Source of the DNA: Holophagaceae bacterium
GTDB lineage: Bacteria; Acidobacteriota; Holophagae; Holophagales; Holophagaceae
Length of the DNA: 7,705 bases
Assembly (NCBI GenBank): GCA_025355915.1
Contig: JANXYT010000480.1
Coordinates: 1 to 7,705 of the forward strand
Reading direction: 5' to 3'
Positions within the stretch are counted from its first letter, which is position 1; every line of letters begins with the position of its first letter. Shown here piece by piece: positions 1 through 6,703 of this stretch. The position numbers and the translations under genes are program-made. The notes beneath the pieces were generated by a model that was not told where the DNA came from, searched no databases, and saw nothing but the letters and a program-made list of their open reading frames with translations.

Positions 1-13
1 CCCTTCAACCCTT

Positions 14-128
14 CGTCGCGGTTTTTCCCCAAGTGTCACACCCGTTCCCATCCCGAACACGGCAGTTAAGACTTGGAGGGCCGATGATACTGCTCCTCAC
101 AGGAGTGGAAAAGTAGGTCGCTGCGACG
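14..128 (+). rRNA. rrf: 5S ribosomal RNA
   Basis: 5S rRNA of the large ribosomal subunit. The universally conserved block CACACCCGTTCCCATCCCG is at about 38-56, followed by AACACGGCAGTTAAG and GCCGATGATACTGC, and the 3' part has GTAGGTCGCTGCGACG. The ends were set by helix I: bases 14-21 pair with 121-128 (one G-U pair), giving about 115 nt, normal for bacterial 5S. Bases 1-13 are probably the end of the spacer after 23S rRNA, which lies outside the window. A strong terminator follows at once, so this is the last gene of an rRNA operon. End positions may be off by one or two bases. Confidence 0.96.
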
Positions 129-137
129 TTAAATCCC

Positions 138-174
138 CTCCGGGCCATCACAACTGATGGCCCGGAGCTGTTTT
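138..174 (+). terminator. Intrinsic terminator of the rRNA operon
   Basis: A perfect 13-bp stem (138-150 with 155-167, arms CTCCGGGCCATCA and TGATGGCCCGGAG) closes a CAAC tetraloop. It is followed by CTG and then TTTT at 171-174. It begins ten bases after the 5S 3' end and should end rRNA transcription. Its right arm overlaps the region where a -35 box for thrS would lie. Confidence 0.9.
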
Positions 175-185
175 ATTGATAAAAT
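157..185 (+). promoter_or_regulatory. Possible extended -10 promoter for thrS
   Basis: TAAAAT at 180-185 matches the sigma-70 -10 consensus at five of six positions. It is preceded by TG plus one base (177-179), the extended -10 motif. The -35 position at 17-bp spacing (157-162, ATGGCC) is poor and lies inside the terminator's right arm. If used, transcription would start near 192 and give a leader of under 20 nt before the thrS start at 209. This is inference from motif matching only. The alternative is that thrS is transcribed by readthrough from the rRNA operon. Confidence 0.38.
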
Positions 186-208
186 ACTTTTCCTGTTTAG
201 AGGATTCC

Positions 209-2122
209 ATGTCCATTGAGGTCCGCCTTCCAGACGACTCACTCCGGCCATTGCCCGAGGGCTCGACTGGTGCCGATCTGGCAGGTGGCATCGGTGCCCG
301 CCTGCTCGAGGCGGCCCTGGCGGTCAAGGTCAATGGCCATATGGTCGACCTGAAGGCCCCCCTGACGGATGGGGCCAAGGTTGAAATTGTTACCAATAAG
401 GCCCCCGAAAGCCTGGACCTGATCCGCCACTCCACGGCCCACCTCTTGGCTCACGCGGTGAAACGGCTCTATCCGAATGCCCGGGTGGGTATCGGACCGA
501 CGATTGAGGACGGCTTCTACTACGACTTCTGGGTGGACAAACCCTTCACTCCCGAGGATCTGCCGGTCATTGAGGCGGAGATGCGGAAGATCGTGGCTGA
601 GGATGTTCAGGTCGAGCGCGAAGATCTCGACCGGGATGCAGCAATAGCCCGATTCCAGGCCATGGGCGAGCCACTCAAGGTCGAGGTCGTCGCCGCCATT
701 CCCTCGGGTGACATCATCAGTGGCTATCGGCAAGGCGACTTCTATGACCTTTGCCGCGGACCTCACGTGCCCAGCACGGGGAAGCTGAAGGCCTTCAAGC
801 TGCTCAGCATCGCCGGTGCCTACTGGAGAGGCGATGAGCGCAACCAGATGCTCAGCCGCATCTATGGGACCGCCTTCCATACGCAGAAGGAGCTGGATGA
901 GCATCTGAAGCGGCTGGAGGAGGCCAAGGCCCGGGATCACCGCAAGCTGGGCAAGGAACTGGGCCTCTACTCGTTCCATCCCGAAGCCCCTGCCTCGCCC
1001 TTCTTCCATCCCAAAGGCACGGTGGTCTATAACGAGCTGGTCACGTATATTCGCGAGCTCTACTTCAAGTACGGCTACAGCGAGGTGATCACGCCGCAAA
1101 TCCTGGATGTGGCCCTCTGGAAGACCAGCGGGCATTACGAGAACTATGCGGAGAACATGTACTTCACCACCGCCGAGGAGCGGGAATACGCGGTGAAGCC
1201 CATGAACTGCCCCGGCCATTGCCTCATGTTCGCGACCCAGAAGCACAGCTACCGCGATCTGCCCATCCGCTACGCCGATTTCGGCCGCCTGCACCGCTAC
1301 GAACGCAGCGGCGTGACCCATGGCCTCACGCGGGTGCGCACCTTCTGCCAGGACGACGCCCACATCTATTGCACCTCGGAACAGATCAAGACCGAGATGG
1401 CCGACTTCCTCGCCCTGTTGAAGGAGGTCTACGACACCTTTGGCTTCGATGGCATGCGCGTGGCCCTCAGTACCCGGCCGGAAAAGCGCCTCGGCTCCGA
1501 CGCGATCTGGGATGCTGCCGAACAGGCCCTGAGTGAGGCCCTGAACGAAGCCGGGATGCCCTTCACCTTGAACCCAGGAGAAGGCGCCTTCTATGGCCCC
1601 AAGATCGAGTTCCAGATCCTGGATGCCCTCAAGCGGCCCTGGCAGCTGGGGACCCTCCAGGTGGACTACATGCTGCCCGAACGGTTCGATTTGAAGTACA
1701 CCCAGGCCGACGGGAGCGAAGGGCGCCCCATCATGCTGCATCGCGCCATCCTGGGCAGCCTGGAACGCTTCATGGGCATCCTGGTCGAACACACCGCCGG
1801 CGCGTTCCCCGTCTGGCTCGCACCCGTCCAGGTGGCCATCCTGCCCATCACGGACCGCGCCCACGCCTTCTCCACGGAGGCTGCGGCCCGGGCGAAGGCC
1901 CTAGGTCTCCGGGCAGAGTTGGACCTCAGAAATGAGAGTCTGAAGGCGAAGATCCGCGAGGCCCAATTGGCGAAGATTCCCTACATGTTGGTGATCGGAG
2001 ACCGCGAAGCCGAGGCTGGCACGGTGTCTGTGCGCCACCGGCACCGGGGGGATATCGGGGTGCAGGCTCTGGATGGATTCCTGGCGACCCTGACCGACGA
2101 GGTTCGAAGCCGCCAGCGGTGA
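209..2122 (+). CDS. thrS: Threonyl-tRNA synthetase
   Basis: Class II synthetase that charges tRNA-Thr with threonine in the cytoplasm; 637 residues, close to the 642 of E. coli. Domains in order: TGS domain (about 1-65), editing (SAD) domain (about 70-225), catalytic core (about 240-535) and anticodon-binding domain (about 538-635). Visible editing residues are H74 and H78 (HSTAH) with C182 and H186 (CRGPH). The zinc and threonine ligands C334 (MNCPGHC), H385 (DDAH) and H511 (MLHRAILGS) fall at the same numbers as in E. coli. The ATG at 209 was chosen because AGAGGA (199-204) precedes it and the TGS domain begins directly. An upstream in-frame TTG at 176 would add 11 residues but sits next to the terminator and has no ribosome binding site. 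The gene is full-length and shows no sign of damage. Confidence 0.98.
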   Translation: MSIEVRLPDDSLRPLPEGSTGADLAGGIGARLLEAALAVKVNGHMVDLKAPLTDGAKVEIVTNKAPESLDLIRHSTAHLLAHAVKRLYPNARVGIGPTIEDGFYYDFWVDKPFTPEDLPVIEAEMRKIVAEDVQVEREDLDRDAAIARFQAMGEPLKVEVVAAIPSGDIISGYRQGDFYDLCRGPHVPSTGKLKAFKLLSIAGAYWRGDERNQMLSRIYGTAFHTQKELDEHLKRLEEAKARDHRKLGKELGLYSFHPEAPASPFFHPKGTVVYNELVTYIRELYFKYGYSEVITPQILDVALWKTSGHYENYAENMYFTTAEEREYAVKPMNCPGHCLMFATQKHSYRDLPIRYADFGRLHRYERSGVTHGLTRVRTFCQDDAHIYCTSEQIKTEMADFLALLKEVYDTFGFDGMRVALSTRPEKRLGSDAIWDAAEQALSEALNEAGMPFTLNPGEGAFYGPKIEFQILDALKRPWQLGTLQVDYMLPERFDLKYTQADGSEGRPIMLHRAILGSLERFMGILVEHTAGAFPVWLAPVQVAILPITDRAHAFSTEAAARAKALGLRAELDLRNESLKAKIREAQLAKIPYMLVIGDREAEAGTVSVRHRHRGDIGVQALDGFLATLTDEVRSRQR

Positions 2123-2137
2123 CCTTGTTTTCCTTGC

Positions 2138-2166
2138 TTGGCGCCAGGCCAATCCAGTGATAAACT
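2138..2166 (+). promoter_or_regulatory. Possible extended -10 promoter for infC
   Basis: TTGGCG (2138-2143) and TAAACT (2161-2166) are separated by 17 bp. Each matches four of six sigma-70 consensus positions, and TG plus one base (2158-2160) directly precedes the -10. Transcription would start near 2173, about 24 nt before the infC start codon. The pair lies wholly in the 74-base thrS-infC spacer. E. coli is known to have separate infC promoters in and near thrS, which makes an internal promoter reasonable here, but the evidence is motif-level only. Confidence 0.38.
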
Positions 2167-2187
2167 TTTTGTCCTTGTGCAACTAGT

Positions 2188-2199
2188 GGAGGAACCATT
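2188..2199 (+). promoter_or_regulatory. Ribosome binding site and ATT start of infC
   Basis: GGAGGA at 2188-2193 is a strong Shine-Dalgarno sequence, with only about four bases between GGAGG and the ATT at 2197. It decides the start of infC. Reading back in frame, a TAA stop is met at 2161-2163, and no ATG, GTG or TTG lies between that stop and the TTG at 2281, which is already inside the conserved N-terminal domain. IF3 in E. coli discriminates against non-canonical starts and represses its own AUU-initiated mRNA. The same autoregulation is inferred here. Confidence 0.85.
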
Positions 2200-2784
2200 C
2201 GTCCGAACGAGACCCGCATCAACGACGGCATCCGGGCCCAAGAGGTCCGTGTCATTTCCGAAGATGGCGAACAGCTTGGCTTGATGCCTCCCCACCAGGC
2301 CATCCGGATCGCCGAAGAACGTGGCCTCGACCTGGTGGAAGTGGCCGGAAACGCCCAGCCACCCGTATGTCGGATCATGGACTACGGCAAATACAAGTTC
2401 ATGGAAGCGAAGCGGGAGCACGCGGCCCGAGCCAAGCAAAAGAACATCGTGGTCAAAGAAGTGAAGTTCCGCCCCAAGACCGATGATCACGATTTCGACT
2501 TCAAGGTGAAGCACATCCTGCGATTCCTGGAGGAAGAAGACAAAGTCAAGGTGGTGGTCATGTTCCGCGGACGGGAAGTCGTTCACCGAGACATCGGCTA
2601 CCGGATCATTGAGGAAGTCATCCAGCGCGTCGGCGACAAGGCCATCGTGGAAAAGGGTGCCGGCATTGATGGGCGCGACATGCACGCGATCCTCGCCCCC
2701 AAGATCATCGAAGTGCCCAAGGCGCCCAAGAAACCCAAAACCGCCAAACCAGAAACACCCGCGGCCGAAGCCCAGATTCAGTGA
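2197..2784 (+). CDS. infC: Translation initiation factor IF-3 (ATT start)
   Basis: IF3 binds the 30S subunit, keeps 50S away and checks start-codon and initiator-tRNA pairing. The protein is 195 residues when the ATT at 2197 is read as the start; E. coli IF3 has 180. The N-domain (about 1-75) begins [19 protein letters not shown] and ends with the family signature around [12 protein letters not shown] (59-70). A charged linker around 71-85 leads into the C-domain (about 86-172), with [16 protein letters not shown] and [11 protein letters not shown]. The last 20 or so residues are a Pro/Lys/Ala-rich tail, likely disordered and longer than in E. coli. Starting at the TTG (2281) or ATG (2284) would delete about 28 conserved residues. 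The stop codon lies in the rpmI ribosome binding region 7 bases before rpmI, which suggests coupled translation. Confidence 0.97.
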   Translation: MRPNETRINDGIRAQEVRVISEDGEQLGLMPPHQAIRIAEERGLDLVEVAGNAQPPVCRIMDYGKYKFMEAKREHAARAKQKNIVVKEVKFRPKTDDHDFDFKVKHILRFLEEEDKVKVVVMFRGREVVHRDIGYRIIEEVIQRVGDKAIVEKGAGIDGRDMHAILAPKIIEVPKAPKKPKTAKPETPAAEAQIQ

Positions 2785-2791
2785 GGAACCC

Positions 2792-2995
2792 ATGAGCACC
2801 TACAAGATCAAGACCCATAAGGGCGCCCAGAAGCGGTTCAAGAAGACCGCCAGCGGCAAGTTCAAGCGCGGCTGCTCCCACCAGCGTCACATCCTGACCA
2901 AGAAGAGCGCCAAGCGGAAGCGTCAGCTCGACATGGGCGGCATGGTGGCCAAGGCTGATACCAAGGCCGTCGCGATGATGCTGCCCTACGCCTGA
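2792..2995 (+). CDS. rpmI: Large ribosomal subunit protein bL35
   Basis: Small basic protein of the 50S subunit; 67 residues, against 65 in E. coli. The typical N-terminus is [26 protein letters not shown], with [16 protein letters not shown] and GKFKR motifs. These are followed by [14 protein letters not shown] (33-46) and the C-terminal MMLPYA. GTGAGGA at 2781-2787, overlapping the infC stop, supplies the ribosome binding site. It lies between infC and rplT in the conserved infC-rpmI-rplT order, but here a long spacer separates it from rplT. An open frame runs upstream of the ATG through infC, but that part is only out-of-frame infC sequence. Confidence 0.97.
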   Translation: MSTYKIKTHKGAQKRFKKTASGKFKRGCSHQRHILTKKSAKRKRQLDMGGMVAKADTKAVAMMLPYA

Positions 2996-3007
2996 TATCG
3001 ATTCTGT

Positions 3008-3040
3008 CAGGGGGTTCCGCGCTTGCGCGCATACCCCCTG
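3008..3040 (+). repeat. Large GC-rich hairpin after rpmI
   Basis: The outer stem CAGGGGGT (3008-3015) pairs perfectly with ACCCCCTG (3033-3040). A small asymmetric internal loop follows, then a GCGC/GCGC stem (3019-3022 with 3027-3030) capped by TTGC. No T-run follows: the next bases are GCCCCCACGC, so it is not a standard intrinsic terminator. It could be an attenuator, an RNA 3'-end stabiliser, or a copy of a dispersed palindromic repeat. The sequence alone does not decide between these. Confidence 0.6.
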
Positions 3041-3077
3041 GCCCCCACGCTCCGCACAGGCCGAGCCTGCTTAGAGC

Positions 3078-3106
3078 TTGGATTTTCACACTGACGGTTC
3101 TAGAAT
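3078..3106 (+). promoter_or_regulatory. Probable promoter for rplT
   Basis: TTGGAT (3078-3083) and TAGAAT (3101-3106) are exactly 17 bp apart. The -10 matches consensus at five of six positions; the -35 keeps TTG. Transcription would start near 3113, leaving a leader of about 85 nt that contains the GGTGGC/GCCACC hairpin. This would let L20 be made independently of IF3 and L35. Motif evidence only. Confidence 0.48.
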
Positions 3107-3120
3107 CCTCAGTTCAACCC

Positions 3121-3136
3121 GGTGGCTCTGGCCACC
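3121..3136 (+). promoter_or_regulatory. Hairpin in the rplT leader
   Basis: GGTGGC (3121-3126) pairs perfectly with GCCACC (3131-3136) around a TCTG loop. It lies just after the predicted transcription start and about 60 bases before the rplT start codon, so it would be part of the 5' leader RNA. A role in L20 feedback is possible but is inference; a 6-bp stem in GC-rich DNA could also be chance. Confidence 0.35.
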
Positions 3137-3198
3137 CCCGATGAGGCCTTCAAAGCACGCCGATTTCCGGACGCGCTGCCTCGAGGAAAGGAACACCC

Positions 3199-3546
3199 AT
3201 GACTCGCGTAAAACGTGGCTTTAAGCGCGCCCAGCGCCGCAAGCGCATGATGAAGTTCGCCAAGGGCTTCTACGGCGCCAAGTCCCGCCTATACCGCTCC
3301 GCCAAGGAAGCTGTCGAAAAGGCCCTCGGCTACGCCTACCGCGACCGCAAGGTCAAGAAGCGCGATTTCCGCCGCCTCTGGGTGGTGCGAATCAATGCGG
3401 CCTGCGCGCAGAACGGCACCAGCTATTCCAAATTCATGGGCGGCCTGAAGAAGGCCTCCGTGGACCTCGACCGCAAGATCCTCGCGGATCTGGCCGTGCG
3501 CAATCCCGACGCGTTTACCAAGCTCGTGGCCGTGGCCAAGGGCTGA
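3199..3546 (+). CDS. rplT: Large ribosomal subunit protein bL20
   Basis: bL20 binds 23S rRNA directly and is needed early in 50S assembly; in several bacteria it also represses its own operon. The 115-residue protein is the usual length. The very basic, extended N-terminus ([20 protein letters not shown]) continues with [19 protein letters not shown]. The globular part has [24 protein letters not shown] (about 46-69) and [31 protein letters not shown] (3187-3192), about 7 bases before the ATG, is a good ribosome binding site. It follows a long spacer with its own likely promoter and is separated from pheS by a terminator-like hairpin. Confidence 0.98.
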   Translation: MTRVKRGFKRAQRRKRMMKFAKGFYGAKSRLYRSAKEAVEKALGYAYRDRKVKKRDFRRLWVVRINAACAQNGTSYSKFMGGLKKASVDLDRKILADLAVRNPDAFTKLVAVAKG

Positions 3547-3574
3547 TCGCGAACGCAGCATGTCGCAGACACCC

Positions 3575-3601
3575 GAAGGGCCGCGTGAGCGGCCTTTCCT
3601 T
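3575..3601 (+). terminator. Probable weak terminator or attenuator after rplT
   Basis: GAAGGGCCGC (3575-3584) pairs with GCGGCCTTTC (3589-3598) around a GTGA loop, including one G-U pair. The RNA 3' of the stem is CTTGTGTTG, U-rich but interrupted. The hairpin lies 28 bases after the rplT stop and ends 17 bases before pheS. It probably ends much of the ribosomal-protein transcription while allowing some readthrough into pheST, since no clear pheS promoter is visible. Confidence 0.62.
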
Positions 3602-3615
3602 GTGTTGAGGGCACC

Positions 3616-4686
3616 ATGGACCATCTGTTGCCAGTGGAGATCGTCGAGGCGGGGCAGGCCTTTCCAGAGATGCTGGCCGCCTGCGCGGACCTCGACGCCC
3701 TGCTTCGCCTCAAGGGCGTGTACGTGGGTCGGGAGGGCAGTCACGCCGCACGACTGATGGATCTGCTGAAGGCTGCGCCGAAAGAGCAGAAGAGAGACCT
3801 GGGCGCCGCCATCAATGGCCTGAAGCAGCAGTGGGAGGAGGGCCTGAAGGCCTGCCAGACCAGGCTGGAAACCGCGAAGAAGGATCAGATCGCTCTGGCC
3901 TTCACCTGGGACCCCTCGCTGCCGCCGCCGGTGCCGGCCGAGGGCGCGCTGCATCCGTTGAACCGCCTCATGGACCGTCTGGTGGAGGTCTTCCGGCCCC
4001 TGGGCTTTCATGTGGAGGAAGGTCCCGAGGTCGAAACCGAGGCGCACAATTTCGACGGGCTGAACATCCCCGAGGATCACTCCGCAAGGGCCTCCTCGGA
4101 CACTTTCTATCTGGCGGCGCACCCGGAGCTGCTGCTCCGCACGCACACCAGCCCCGTGCAGGTGCGCACGCTTCTGCGGGTGGCGCCCGAGCTCACGACC
4201 CGCGGTGGTATCCGCTTCCTGGCGCCGGGCCGGGTGTACCGCAAAGACGAGATCGACCCCACCCACAGCCCCATGTTCCACCAGGTCGAGGGCATGCTGG
4301 TGGGCCACGGCATCGGCATGCAGCACCTCAAGGGCACGCTGGAATACGCCCTGCGGGCCCTCTTTGGGCCCCACACCGAGATCCGCCTGCGGCCCTCGTA
4401 CTTCCCCTTCGTGGAGCCGGGTTGCGAGGTGGATGTGAGCTGCCCGCTCTGTGCCGCCAGGGGTTGCCGCGTGTGCAAGGGATCGGGTTGGGTGGAGATC
4501 CTGGGCGCGGGCCTCATCCATCCGAATGTGCTGACGTACGCGGGCATCGATCCCGCGAAATGGTCCGGCTGGGCCTTCGGCATGGGCGTCGAGCGCATGG
4601 CCATGATGCTCAGCCAGACCCCCGATCTCCGGCTGTTCTATGAGAATGACCAGCGCTTTCTCAAGGCCATGGGAGGGCTCGACTGA
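3616..4686 (+). CDS. pheS: Phenylalanyl-tRNA synthetase alpha subunit
   Basis: Catalytic subunit of the alpha2-beta2 class II enzyme that charges tRNA-Phe. Length is 356 residues, slightly more than E. coli PheS (327). An N-terminal helical, coiled-coil-like arm (about 1-92) with many Glu, Lys and Gln residues is followed by the catalytic core. Core motifs are GPEVETEAHNFDGLNIPEDH (136-155), DTFYL (162-166), motif 2 in FLAPGRVYRKDEIDPTHSPMF (201-221), SYFPFVEPGCEVDVSC (261-276) and motif 3 GWAFGMGVERMAM (318-330). A cysteine cluster C276, C279, C284, C287 (CPLCAARGCRVC) is of the kind seen in many bacterial PheS proteins and may bind zinc. GAGG at 3607-3610 precedes the ATG. The stop overlaps the pheT start by one base (TGATG), so the subunits are translationally coupled. 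Confidence 0.98.
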   Translation: MDHLLPVEIVEAGQAFPEMLAACADLDALLRLKGVYVGREGSHAARLMDLLKAAPKEQKRDLGAAINGLKQQWEEGLKACQTRLETAKKDQIALAFTWDPSLPPPVPAEGALHPLNRLMDRLVEVFRPLGFHVEEGPEVETEAHNFDGLNIPEDHSARASSDTFYLAAHPELLLRTHTSPVQVRTLLRVAPELTTRGGIRFLAPGRVYRKDEIDPTHSPMFHQVEGMLVGHGIGMQHLKGTLEYALRALFGPHTEIRLRPSYFPFVEPGCEVDVSCPLCAARGCRVCKGSGWVEILGAGLIHPNVLTYAGIDPAKWSGWAFGMGVERMAMMLSQTPDLRLFYENDQRFLKAMGGLD

Positions 4687-6683
4687 TGTGGATCGAACGG
4701 AAGGCCCTGGCCCAGGAAATTCCCGCCGTCGCCGGATTGGACACGCGCCAGCTCTGCGAACTGCTTGCCTCACTGGGCTTTCCCGTGGATGGTGTCACCG
4801 CCCATGAAGGCACCGAGGTGCTGGACGTGGACATCACCCCCAACCGGGGGGACGCCATGTCCCACCGGGGCCTGGCCCGGGAGATCGCGGCGAAGCTCCA
4901 GCAGCCGCTGATGCCCTTCGCGGCGCCTGCGATCCAGGAAGGCGCACCGGTGGTCGACGTGCGCCTTGAAAGCCCCGCCTGTCCCGTCTACAGCACGGCT
5001 GTCCTCGACCTGGGACCAGGGGCTACGCCTCTGGAGGTCCAGACCTTCCTGCTGGCCTTGGAATCCACGCCCAAGCGTCTGCCCGCCGTAGACGCCTCCA
5101 ATGAACTGCTCCACCGGTACGGCCATCCCACCCACGCCTTCGACGCGGAGCGCATCCGCGGCGCGGTGACCGTCCGCTGGGCCAAGACCGGCGAGACGCT
5201 GGTGGCGCTGGATGGCGTCTCGCGGACGCTGGTGGCCCAGGATCTCGTCATCGCCGACGAATCCGGTCCCATCGCCCTGGCGGGGGTCATGGGCGGCGAC
5301 GGCACCAAGGTCACCGAAGCCACCCGTCGCGTGCTCCTGGAAAGCGCCTGGTTTGATCCGAAGACCGTGCGGGCCACGGCGCGGCGCCACAGCCTGCACA
5401 CGGATGCCTCCCACCGCTTTGGTCGAGGTGCCGATCCGGCCATGGCTTCGGTCGCCCGGGACCTGCTGGTGCAGCGCCTCCAGACCTGGTGCGGAGCGAA
5501 GTTGTCCAGCGCGTGGACCGTTGGTGCGGTTCCGTCCACCGGCGGCCCCGTGGTTTTAACGAACGCCCTGCTCACCCGCGTGGCCGGTGAGCCGCTGCCC
5601 CTACCCGAAGCGGCGGAAGCTCTGAGGCGGTTGGGTTGCGCGGTGGATGTCATCGCGGAAGGCCTCCGGGTCCTTCCGCCCTCCTGGCGCCACGACCTTG
5701 CCATTCCTGATGATCTCGCGGAAGAGGTTCTGCGCCTGAGGGGGTATGAGCACATCCCTTCGGGGTTCCCCCCTCTGGAGGGTCCGCCCGAGCCCCTTTC
5801 GCCGTCCTACCTCCAGCGGCAGCGCCTGTCCCGGCGGCTGGCCCATCTTGGCTTCCACCAGACCGTGACCTATGGGTTCATCAGCCCCGAAGAGGATGAG
5901 GCCTATGCGGGCGCGGATAATCCACAGGCGGGAAGGACTCTCGCCAACCCGCTAAGTCGAGAGTACTCCGTGATGCGCGCTTCCTTGTTGCCAGGCCTGA
6001 TGGAGGCGTTGAACAGGAGCGCCTCGCGGGGAGCGAAGGAAACCCGGCTGTTCGAGATCGCCCCAGTGTTCAGAACGACGCCGGAGCGGCCGAAGGAAGA
6101 TTGGTGCTTGGCCATCGTCTGGGAAGGCGAGACCGGCGGGGAAGATCCCTTCACAGAGGGGAAAAACTTGCTTGAACGCGGACGCTTCTACCTGACGGGC
6201 ATCCTCGAATCCCTGGGCTTGGGACCGGACCAGGCTCGGGAGTGCGTTCAACATAGATATTCTTGGGGCAAAGACGGCTCGGGAACGGAGGTTGGAGTCC
6301 GGGTTTGGTGTGCCGAGGTTCGGTTGAAGTCATTCCCCGGGATCCCGACGCGAATCATCCCAGCCTTCACGCCTTTCAGCCGCTACCCGGAAGTCACCCG
6401 TGATCTTTCACTACTGGTTCCGGCCGGTCAGTCCCATGCTGACCTTCGCTCGGCGATGGTCGCCGCCCTTCCAGGGGAGACGATTCGCGACCTCCGCTGC
6501 GTGGACGTCTACCCCAGGCCGGATGACTCAAAGGCGAAGCGAACCCCGGTTGGCCAACAAGCTTGGCTAATGAGGATGCGCTTCCAGGCCATGGATCGCA
6601 CCCTCGTGGGCGAGGAGGTCGATGGTTGGGTGGCGGCCGCCCTGGCCGCGGCGGAGTCCCTCGGGGCGAGGCTCCGGGCGTAA
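4686..6683 (+). CDS. pheT: Phenylalanyl-tRNA synthetase beta subunit, short form lacking the OB-fold domain
   Basis: Partner of PheS: binds tRNA-Phe and removes mischarged tyrosine. The 665-residue protein is about 130 shorter than E. coli PheT (795). The N-terminal part runs from GFPVDGV (31-37) almost directly to DVDITPNRGDAMSHRGLAREIA (47-68), where most bacterial PheT have about 110 residues of EMAPII-like OB-fold (B2) between these points. The B3/B4 editing region is kept: H150 (HPTHAFD), the MGG loop (202-204), E219 (LLES) and T239/A241 (HTDAS), which line up with the E. coli editing residues as I remember them. The B5 domain (about 288-358) and catalytic-like module (about 375-555) follow. 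The C-terminal FDX-ACB anticodon-binding domain (about 561-661) contains FSRYPEVTRDLSLLV. No frameshift is needed, so the missing domain looks like a real architecture rather than a sequencing error. Confidence 0.97.
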   Translation: MWIERKALAQEIPAVAGLDTRQLCELLASLGFPVDGVTAHEGTEVLDVDITPNRGDAMSHRGLAREIAAKLQQPLMPFAAPAIQEGAPVVDVRLESPACPVYSTAVLDLGPGATPLEVQTFLLALESTPKRLPAVDASNELLHRYGHPTHAFDAERIRGAVTVRWAKTGETLVALDGVSRTLVAQDLVIADESGPIALAGVMGGDGTKVTEATRRVLLESAWFDPKTVRATARRHSLHTDASHRFGRGADPAMASVARDLLVQRLQTWCGAKLSSAWTVGAVPSTGGPVVLTNALLTRVAGEPLPLPEAAEALRRLGCAVDVIAEGLRVLPPSWRHDLAIPDDLAEEVLRLRGYEHIPSGFPPLEGPPEPLSPSYLQRQRLSRRLAHLGFHQTVTYGFISPEEDEAYAGADNPQAGRTLANPLSREYSVMRASLLPGLMEALNRSASRGAKETRLFEIAPVFRTTPERPKEDWCLAIVWEGETGGEDPFTEGKNLLERGRFYLTGILESLGLGPDQARECVQHRYSWGKDGSGTEVGVRVWCAEVRLKSFPGIPTRIIPAFTPFSRYPEVTRDLSLLVPAGQSHADLRSAMVAALPGETIRDLRCVDVYPRPDDSKAKRTPVGQQAWLMRMRFQAMDRTLVGEEVDGWVAAALAAAESLGARLRA

Positions 6684-6703
6684 GATGGGGTTTTGAGGCA
6701 TCC

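Larger units (their letters stand above)
2996..3198 (+). other. rpmI-rplT spacer with hairpins and a promoter-like pair
   Basis: This 203-base non-coding stretch is unusually long for a spacer between two genes that are often closely linked. It holds a large GC-rich hairpin (3008-3040), a short CAGGC/GCCTG hairpin (3057-3069), a promoter-like pair (3078-3106), a GGTGGC/GCCACC hairpin (3121-3136) and the rplT ribosome binding site (about 3187-3193). I see no coding potential in it. In several bacteria L20 represses its own operon by binding leader RNA that mimics its 23S rRNA site. This spacer is where such a leader would be, but I cannot match it to a known L20 leader by eye. Confidence 0.6.

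Noticed and set aside
176..208. TTG start for thrS at 176
   Set aside because: It sits next to the terminator T-run, overlaps the likely promoter, has no Shine-Dalgarno sequence and adds residues before the TGS domain that I do not expect in the family.
239..1864. Long open frame of 541 codons on the minus strand across thrS
   Set aside because: It lies wholly antisense to a clearly conserved gene, has no family resemblance, and is of the kind that GC-rich codon use produces on the opposite strand.
2609..2791. Extended upstream start for rpmI giving a 128-residue protein
   Set aside because: The extra part is out-of-frame infC sequence. L35 is about 65 residues, and the ATG at 2792 has its own ribosome binding site.
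3560..3757. Small open frame of 65 codons overlapping the start of pheS, considered as a leader peptide
   Set aside because: It is not Phe-rich, has no clear ribosome binding site, and runs far into pheS in another frame.
3289..4773. Long open frame of 494 codons on the minus strand across rplT and pheS
   Set aside because: It spans two well-supported genes and a terminator on the other strand. Its His-, Gly- and Arg-rich composition is typical of a shadow frame.
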